DNA from: Promethearchaeota archaeon
Lineage (GTDB): Archaea; Asgardarchaeota; Lokiarchaeia; Sigynarchaeales; SOKP01
Direction: 5' to 3'
Assembly (NCBI GenBank): GCA_030668025.1
Contig: DAOUUT010000121.1
Coordinates: forward strand, 1-10,310
DNA length: 10,310 nucleotides
This document shows positions 6,348 through 10,310 of the stretch, in pieces (the stretch's first letter is position 1; every line of letters begins with the position of its first letter). The position numbers and the translations under genes were made by a program. A model generated the notes under the pieces. It was not told the DNA's origin. It ran no database searches and saw nothing but the letters and a program-made list of their open reading frames with translations.

Positions 6348-7169
6348 TTAAGTATTTTGGTTTTGGTTTTCGCCTTCCGTAGCGTCGATATCTGGTATCG
6401 AGTCCGGAATTTCGAAGGAATTAATCAATTTTTCCATATCTCCTTCTTCACTTATTTTATCTTCGTGAATTATTGGAGATTTAATGCGTAAAGAGGGCAT
6501 TTCATCGTTATTTTGGACAAAGAGCTCAATTCCTTGAATTACCCTATCTTTTACAATTATTCGCGTTGAATAGTTTCGATCATCAAATAATGTGAAACCA
6601 TTATTTAATCTGCCCATTTTTACAAGGTTAACGGAACTTTTTTCCTCAATGAGCATAGTTTCTGGAACCTCTTCTTCAGAATAAATAATACCGCCAATAA
6701 TTATAAAGATTCTCTTAAGGTCTTCTGGTTTAGAGCAGAGATTTATATTCTCCATAGCTTGACTTAATCTGGGATTGCGAATAATAATTTCTCTAACGGT
6801 ACTTTGCATTCCTGAATCAGAGAAATCCTTTTTGTCAATAGATCTTGCTCTCCCAGCTCCAATGGGTTTATCCATTACTTCTTGAAACTCATGACCATCT
6901 TTAGAATATAAATTTAACGAATATACTCTATAGAACAATTTTAATTGTTTACGGAACATTCCCGCTAAAATTCCTCCGAAAACTTGAAGTTTTAAAGAGC
7001 TATTAGGACCATTGTAAGTCCAAATCCTTTTAGTATCGTGATCTATAAGCAAATAAACTTTACGACTATTAAGATCATTGATTATATCTCTAACTATTTC
7101 TCCTTCCTCAACATCAACGGTCAAGAAATAAGGAAATTCTCTTAACTCTAGCGCCTCGAAAATTTGCAA
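6348..7169 (-). CDS. Protein of unknown function with a gelsolin-like segment
   Basis: A 273-residue protein that I do not recognise as a named family. Residues 27-88 follow the pattern of a gelsolin/villin repeat: a short helix, then SRKVYLLIDHDTKRIWTYNG (the YLLD...iWvW.G strand pair), PNSS, a helix carrying GGILAGMF, and a closing strand LFYRVYSLN. Residues 145-225 look like a beta-rich second domain (FIIIGGIIYSEEE, FTLFDD, STRIIVKDRVIQGIELFV). The tail from about 235 is acidic and probably disordered (ISEEGDMEKL..., ATEGENQNQNT). There is no signal peptide or membrane segment. The start is TTG 7169: a stop lies a few codons upstream and GGGG precedes the TTG by about 11 bases. It is transcribed divergently from eS6. 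Gelsolin-like proteins acting on actin are known in Asgard archaea; a link here is inferred from the pattern alone. Confidence 0.6.
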   Translation of the reverse strand: MQIFEALELREFPYFLTVDVEEGEIVRDIINDLNSRKVYLLIDHDTKRIWTYNGPNSSLKLQVFGGILAGMFRKQLKLFYRVYSLNLYSKDGHEFQEVMDKPIGAGRARSIDKKDFSDSGMQSTVREIIIRNPRLSQAMENINLCSKPEDLKRIFIIIGGIIYSEEEVPETMLIEEKSSVNLVKMGRLNNGFTLFDDRNYSTRIIVKDRVIQGIELFVQNNDEMPSLRIKSPIIHEDKISEEGDMEKLINSFEIPDSIPDIDATEGENQNQNT

Positions 7170-7283
7170 ATTTAGATAAACCCCAATTTATTTCAATATT
7201 TTTATTAGGTACTGATCTTTAAAATAAATTTTATTTTTAATAAATTATTCTGAAAAATTCTAAAACCTCAAAAATCAATAAAA

Positions 7284-7296
7284 TTTTTAAATTTTA
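7284..7296 (+). promoter_or_regulatory. Putative TATA box of the eS6-eL24 pair
   Basis: TTTTTAAATTTTA lies about 50 bases before ATG 7340, in the divergent gap between the gelsolin-like gene and eS6. An A-rich, BRE-like stretch precedes it. Transcription would start near 7314, leaving a leader of about 25 bases. This is weak evidence in an AT-rich region. Confidence 0.35.
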
Positions 7297-7339
7297 GGAC
7301 ATTCTTCTTAATAATTTCCTTTTGGTTAGTTCGATAATT

Positions 7340-7747
7340 ATGAGTTCAGAGAAAAGAGTATATAAACTTAATATATCAGGTGGGGCCTCAGGTCCCGGGA
7401 AAGGCTTATCTAAATTAATTGAGATCGATGAGAAGAAATTCCGCTTTGAGGGGATGAAGATCGGAGAGATAATTAAAGGGGGTCTAATTGGGTTTCCTAA
7501 CTACGAGTTCCAAATCATGGGCGGTTCCGATGCAAGTGGATTTCCTATGAGAAAAGATGTTCACGGTCCCGTAAAAAAGAGAATTTTAGTTTCAAAAAAA
7601 GCTATTGGTTATAAACCAAAGAGAAAAGGAGAAAAAAGAAGAAAAATGGTTAGAGGAAACGAAATCTCTTTTGATATGACGCTACTTAATTTACTGGTTG
7701 TAAAATATGGAGAAACTGAACTATTTAAAGTGAAAGAAGGAGAATAA
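7340..7747 (+). CDS. rps6e: Small-subunit ribosomal protein eS6
   Basis: A 135-residue archaeal S6e. Family landmarks: the central IGEIIKGGLIGFPNYEFQI, the signature MGGSDASGFPMRKDVHGP (about residues 62-79), KRILVS, and the basic KRKGEKRRKMVRGNEIS block that contacts rRNA. The length matches archaeal eS6, which lacks the long phosphorylated C-terminal helix of eukaryotes. The N-terminus contains a glycine-rich ISGGASGPGKGLSK. I chose ATG 7340 over the in-frame TTG 7322 because the family begins close to that methionine. eL24 follows after 46 bases, so the two are probably co-transcribed. Confidence 0.95.
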   Translation: MSSEKRVYKLNISGGASGPGKGLSKLIEIDEKKFRFEGMKIGEIIKGGLIGFPNYEFQIMGGSDASGFPMRKDVHGPVKKRILVSKKAIGYKPKRKGEKRRKMVRGNEISFDMTLLNLLVVKYGETELFKVKEGE

Positions 7748-7779
7748 TCTAATTAACAAAGCAATCTAATTAACAGAGC
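7746..7779 (+). repeat. 17-bp tandem duplication between eS6 and eL24
   Basis: AATCTAATTAACAAAGC (7746-7762) is followed directly by AATCTAATTAACAGAGC (7763-7779), with one mismatch. The first copy begins in the eS6 stop codon. The pair fills most of the 46-base spacer and the second copy supplies purines (AGAGCGAGATG) ahead of eL24. Confidence 0.7.
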
Positions 7780-7793
7780 GAGATGAAAATTCG

Positions 7794-7976
7794 ATGGTTA
7801 AAGTAAAAAAATGCTCTTTTTGTCATGGGGATGTCTTAATAGGAAGAGGTCATATGTACATTAAGAAAGATGGAACTATTCTAACTTTCTGTACACATAA
7901 ATGTAGAGTCGCTATGTTAGTACAAAAAAGAAACCCACGTAAAGTAAGATGGACTAGCGTCTATGGGAAAGAGTAA
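7794..7976 (+). CDS. rpl24e: Large-subunit ribosomal protein eL24
   Basis: A 60-residue zinc-ribbon protein, the usual length for archaeal L24e. The four zinc cysteines are present: C7-x2-C10 (CSFC) and C33-x3-C37 (CTHKC). Other landmarks are IGRGHMYIKKDGTIL between them and the basic end QKRNPRKVRWTSVYGKE, with the conserved R-K-V-R-W-T. It belongs to the large ribosomal subunit. It lies 46 bases after eS6 and is probably in the same transcript. The neighbour on the right, rpo10, is convergent. Confidence 0.95.
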   Translation: MVKVKKCSFCHGDVLIGRGHMYIKKDGTILTFCTHKCRVAMLVQKRNPRKVRWTSVYGKE

Positions 7977-8037
7977 AAAAAATATTGCTTTTTTAACTCT
8001 GATTCTGAAAAACTATATTTAAGATAACACTTTTAGC
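7977..8037 (+). terminator. T-rich convergent gap after eL24
   Basis: The 61 bases between the convergent eL24 and rpo10 genes hold a six-T run at 7989-7994, the type of signal used for archaeal transcription termination. No hairpin precedes it. Confidence 0.35.
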
Positions 8038-8238
8038 TTATTGTAGCCTAGGGAACTTTAACAGCTCATCTATCAAGTCTACATGGCTAACGATCATTCT
8101 TTTGCAACAGAACCTCTCAATACCCAACTCTTTAAACGCGTCTTCAGCAGTTTCTCCTTTTTCTATAAGTTCCAAATAAGGTTTATAGATATGGGCTACA
8201 AGGCGGCCACATGAAAAGCATCTTATAGGAATAATCAT
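8038..8238 (-). CDS. rpo10: DNA-directed RNA polymerase subunit Rpo10 (RpoN, RPB10-like)
   Basis: A 66-residue zinc-binding subunit that helps assemble the archaeal RNA polymerase (with Rpo3 and Rpo11). Hallmarks are the start MIIPIRCFSCG with C7-x2-C10, the adjacent pair C44-C45 in ERFCCKRM, and the closing VDLIDELLKF. Length is typical of the family. In many archaea the gene sits with the L18e-L13-S9 ribosomal cluster. Here it is alone on the minus strand between two plus-strand ribosomal gene pairs, with its own upstream region shared with the divergent L7Ae gene. Confidence 0.95.
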   Translation of the reverse strand: MIIPIRCFSCGRLVAHIYKPYLELIEKGETAEDAFKELGIERFCCKRMIVSHVDLIDELLKFPRLQ

Positions 8239-8466
8239 AATAGATAATTAAAAGTAGTATTCTAAAAAAATTTTACCTTTATTACATTAATATTCTAAAA
8301 ATAGTTCATATTTTCGATATAAACCTTATGTGTTTATGGGCTCTGACCATTTTTTCTTATTTTTAGCGTAAATCCAAAATTTTATTTTAAATCCTATATT
8401 TAATACCATATTAAAAATCGATGATTTATGATAATATATTAGAAATATATATTGGAAAGAGAAAAA

Positions 8467-8838
8467 ATGAGTTATATAAAATTTAAAGTTCCTGATGCAA
8501 TAAAAAATGACATCAAAGATGCCTTAAATGCTATCGCAGGGTCTAGAGATTCGAAAATAAGGAAAGGAATGAACGAGGTAACCAAATCAATTGAAAGAAG
8601 CTTGGCGAAACTCGTTATTATGGCAGAAGATGTAAGTCCACCAGAAATATTGTTTCATGTACCCTTGCTCTGCGAAGAAAAATCTATTCCCTATTGTTAT
8701 GTTGCAACAAAGAAAGAATTGGGAAATGCCGCTCGAATTAACATCGCGTCATCTGCTGTAGCAATTGAAACTATTGGAACAGGAAACGATAAAGCTTTAG
8801 AAGATATAATAAAAAAGTTAGAAGCATTAAAAAAATAA
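8467..8838 (+). CDS. rpl7ae: Ribosomal protein eL8 (L7Ae), K-turn binding protein
   Basis: A 123-residue L7Ae. It binds kink-turn RNA in 23S rRNA and, in archaea, in box C/D and H/ACA guide RNPs and RNase P. The RNA-contact motif is present at about residues 33-48 (KGMNEVTKSIER, with N36, E37 and K40), followed by LVIMAEDVSPPEILFH, PLLCEEKSIPYCYV and the loop-9 region TKKELGNAA. Some positions differ from the usual archaeal sequence: KGT is KGM, ERG is ERS, PSK is ATK, and AAG is AAR. I chose ATG 8467, preceded by GGAAAGAG, over TTG 8452. eS28 follows 14 bases later, as in many archaea. Confidence 0.95.
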   Translation: MSYIKFKVPDAIKNDIKDALNAIAGSRDSKIRKGMNEVTKSIERSLAKLVIMAEDVSPPEILFHVPLLCEEKSIPYCYVATKKELGNAARINIASSAVAIETIGTGNDKALEDIIKKLEALKK

Positions 8839-8841
8839 TAC

Positions 8842-8846
8842 GGTGA
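8842..8846 (+). promoter_or_regulatory. Ribosome binding site deciding the TTG start of eS28
   Basis: GGTGA, complementary to the AUCACC near the 3' end of archaeal 16S rRNA, lies six bases before TTG 8853. An in-frame TGA just upstream rules out an earlier start, so TTG is the best start for eS28. Confidence 0.55.
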
Positions 8847-8852
8847 AAGTCC

Positions 8853-9095
8853 TTGGTAAAAATTGAGAAAAAAGGAAGAACTGTGTATGATGCCTCTATT
8901 CCTGCCGAGGTTCTTCAAATTGTTGGTAGAACTGGTTTAACTGGTGAGATCAATCAAATTAAGGTTAGAATTCTTGAAGGGCCCGATAAAAATCGAATTC
9001 TTACGAGAAATGTTAAGGGGCCTGTACAAGTTGCCGATATTATTGTTTTAAGAGAAGTTGAAAGAGAAGCACGAAAAATTCGTAAGCGAAAATAA
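8853..9095 (+). CDS. rps28e: Small-subunit ribosomal protein eS28
   Basis: An 80-residue S28e, an OB-fold protein near the mRNA exit channel. The family core is nearly canonical: [20 protein letters not shown], then [19 protein letters not shown] and the C-terminal [14 protein letters not shown]. The start is TTG with GGTGA six bases upstream; no ATG or GTG lies in frame at the right place. The gene lies 14 bases after L7Ae and is surely in its transcript. The basic N-terminal extension ([17 protein letters not shown]) is moderately longer than in the shortest archaeal forms. It ends 12 bases before the convergent RHH gene. Confidence 0.95.
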   Translation: MVKIEKKGRTVYDASIPAEVLQIVGRTGLTGEINQIKVRILEGPDKNRILTRNVKGPVQVADIIVLREVEREARKIRKRK

Positions 9096-9107
9096 TAATA
9101 TTAATTT

Positions 9108-9317
9108 TTATTTTGATTCTACTGGAACAAATCCTAATAGCTTCAGATTATCGTATTCGGCATTTAAAAACTCTCGGATTGCTATTCTTATTGCTTCTGA
9201 TCTACTAGCTGTTACCTTTTTTCGTATCAATAATTGAATATTTTCATCGTATATCTCAGGAATGTTTATAGTTATGTTTTGCATCTTTGGTTTCTTCTCT
9301 TTTTTATCGTTTGGCAA
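9108..9317 (-). CDS. Ribbon-helix-helix (CopG/MetJ-type) transcription regulator
   Basis: A 69-residue protein with a clear RHH fold: the DNA-contacting strand NITINIPEIYD (from about residue 14), helix one ENIQLLIRKK, the turn TASRSEAIRIAI and helix two REFLNAEYDNLKLLGF. These regulators bind palindromic operators as dimers. The basic leader PNDKKEKKPKMQ belongs only to the TTG 9317 start. ATG 9284 (MQNITINIP) would remove it and is an equally good start. It is convergent with eS28. The target is unknown; self-regulation is common in the family. No toxin gene is adjacent, so a free-standing regulator is more likely than an antitoxin. Confidence 0.85.
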   Translation of the reverse strand: MPNDKKEKKPKMQNITINIPEIYDENIQLLIRKKVTASRSEAIRIAIREFLNAEYDNLKLLGFVPVESK

Positions 9318-9583
9318 TTTAACCTACCCTAATCTTATTAATCTTTTAATTCAAATTCAAAAGGAGGTAATATTTGGAATTACAACTGCTAAAATATTCT
9401 TAGCCCTTAATATAATACAACTTTTTGATAATAAATTATAAGTTAAACTTGTATATAAAATTATCTCTCCGAATATGAAGGTATTTAAAGAGCTCTATAT
9501 CAGATGTAAATAATTTTGATGCGTTTATCTTTATAATGAACAATTAATGCTAACAATTTAAGGTAGTATGAAAAAATTTTACA
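9318..9583. other. Intergenic region upstream of the RHH gene
   Basis: About 266 bases between the RHH gene start and the 3' end of Bud32, both on the minus strand. It contains AAAGGAGGTAAT on the plus strand (about 9360-9371), a strong Shine-Dalgarno-like sequence, but only a nine-codon frame (TTG 9373) follows it. I see no gene or RNA here. Confidence 0.4.
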
Positions 9584-10258
9584 TTATTTTCTATCTTCCT
9601 TTTTTATGTAGCGACCTCTTGTTTCTATTGTAGTCATGTTTCTTATGATTTCTTTGCTTTCATTTACTTTTGCTTGCCCATATTCTGTACGATAACCGTC
9701 TAAAAAGGCATCAAAACAAATTTTATAATCAGTACCATGAGAAGAGAGTAAAACTCTTTTAAAAAGATGGAGATCAACGCTTTTATCTTCAATAGAATCG
9801 GTGTAATTGTGGAGTCCAAAATCAATAATGAAAATTTCTTGAATTGGAGTAATAATGATATTGCTTGTGGTAATATCACCATGAATATGGCCATTTTTGT
9901 GTAAAATAGCCACAAATTTACCGATCTCATTAAAAATTTGCTGTTTTTTATCGTCTTCTATTGAATTCATAAAATCTTTTAATTTTTCTCCTTTAATATA
10001 GTTCATTACGATTGTAGAGTTCTCAGTGTCAATTTCGTAAACTTGAGGAACATTTACACCATAGTTTTTAACTTTTATCAGAGCTCTAGCCTCGTTAAGG
10101 GTTCGACTAACGCGTATTTTTTTATCGAGTTGCTCTATACGATAATTTTTAGGACTACGGAGTTTAAATATAACCTCTTTACCGAACCAATGACCGTAGA
10201 AAAGACTTGCCTCAGCACCCTTGTGAAAAAGTTCCTCTATAACAATCTCATCAATCAA
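9584..10258 (-). CDS. bud32: KEOPS kinase/ATPase Bud32 (Kae1-associated)
   Basis: A 224-residue small protein kinase-like ATPase, the KEOPS subunit that supports Kae1 in making the N6-threonylcarbamoyl (t6A) modification at A37 of tRNAs reading ANN codons. Signature features are GAEA (residues 14-17) replacing the glycine loop, K32 in VIFKLRSPKNYR, E56 in the helix LNEAR, the hinge VMNYIKGEKL, the catalytic loop HIHGDITTSN (D128, N133), the metal motif IDFGL (D146), and DKSVDLHLFKRVLLSSHG. The C-terminus is basic (ETRGRYIKKEDRK), as usual. The start is TTG 10258 with GGTGG upstream; no other start lies near the N-terminus. It follows the end of a probable Kae1 gene after 13 bases, so the two are adjacent and co-directional and not fused. 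Confidence 0.93.
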   Translation of the reverse strand: MIDEIVIEELFHKGAEASLFYGHWFGKEVIFKLRSPKNYRIEQLDKKIRVSRTLNEARALIKVKNYGVNVPQVYEIDTENSTIVMNYIKGEKLKDFMNSIEDDKKQQIFNEIGKFVAILHKNGHIHGDITTSNIIITPIQEIFIIDFGLHNYTDSIEDKSVDLHLFKRVLLSSHGTDYKICFDAFLDGYRTEYGQAKVNESKEIIRNMTTIETRGRYIKKEDRK

Positions 10259-10271
10259 TCTCTTAAACCAC

Positions 10272-10310
10272 CTAATCTCTCCAAGGAATTGTGATTTGAT
10301 CCATACGTTC
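10272..10310 (-). CDS. kae1: Probable C-terminal end of Kae1 (TsaD-family), cut by the right edge
   Basis: The last 12 codons before a TAG (10274-10272) read ERMDQITIPWRD. Archaeal Kae1 proteins end in a similar way, with a basic residue, then D-x-V/I and a hydrophobic-W ending (RTDEVEVxW). Position and strand directly before bud32 fit, since kae1 and bud32 are commonly adjacent or fused in archaea. Kae1 is the threonylcarbamoyl-transferring subunit of KEOPS. Twelve residues are too few to be certain, so the call leans on context. Confidence 0.6.
   Translation of the reverse strand, partial: ERMDQITIPWRD

Noticed and set aside
6309..6491. Plus-strand 60-codon hydrophobic frame preceded by AGGG
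   Set aside because: Most of it is antisense to the C-terminal end of the gelsolin-like gene, and its composition is that of a shadow frame.
9360..9402. Strong AGGAGGT site followed by a nine-codon frame from TTG 9373
   Set aside because: The frame is too short to support as a gene, and the match to Shine-Dalgarno may be chance.
10043..10294. Plus-strand 83-codon frame across the Bud32 start
   Set aside because: It is the complement of a well-supported Bud32 gene and has no features of its own.

Overview
The window looks like a piece of a low-GC archaeal chromosome. The archaeal assignment rests on archaeal/eukaryotic-type ribosomal proteins (eS6, eL24, eL8/L7Ae, eS28), the small RNA polymerase subunit Rpo10 (RPB10-like), the KEOPS kinase Bud32 preceded by what looks like the last codons of Kae1, and a fused Fae-Hps enzyme. 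A predicted protein with a gelsolin-like segment, together with the AT-rich composition, points towards the Asgard archaea (Lokiarchaeia-like). That last step is inference and would need a phylogeny of the ribosomal proteins.

Layout. Positions 1-4830 are a loosely packed accessory half. They hold a membrane protein cut by the left edge (1-384, minus), a very small possible ORF (743-862), a HEPN-type protein (891-1574, minus), a divergent TPR protein (1855-2511) preceded by three copies of a short palindromic repeat and a broken mini-ORF, an antisense gene fragment with a WGYxGxGP-like motif (2463-2795, minus), a PD-(D/E)XK plus DUF4268 nuclease-like protein (3061-4146, minus), and the 5'-truncated tail of another TPR gene (4298-4552, minus). 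This half has long AT-rich gaps, gene debris and defence-like or transferred families.

Positions 4830-10310 are mostly conserved core. They hold Fae-Hps (minus), the gelsolin-like protein (minus), eS6 and eL24 (plus), Rpo10 (minus), L7Ae and eS28 (plus), a ribbon-helix-helix regulator (minus), and Bud32 with the C-terminal end of Kae1 (minus).

How the genes work together. The ribosomal genes form two short plus-strand pairs, eS6-eL24 and L7Ae-eS28, separated by Rpo10 on the other strand. Kae1 and Bud32 are two subunits of the KEOPS complex, which makes the t6A tRNA modification; here they are adjacent separate genes and not a fusion. Fae-Hps links formaldehyde to ribulose 5-phosphate and is the usual archaeal route to pentoses. 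The accessory half shows no complete, recognisable multi-gene system. Its best leads are the HEPN/TPR divergent region with its repeated palindromes and the orphan nuclease-like protein. Several genes appear to start with TTG.
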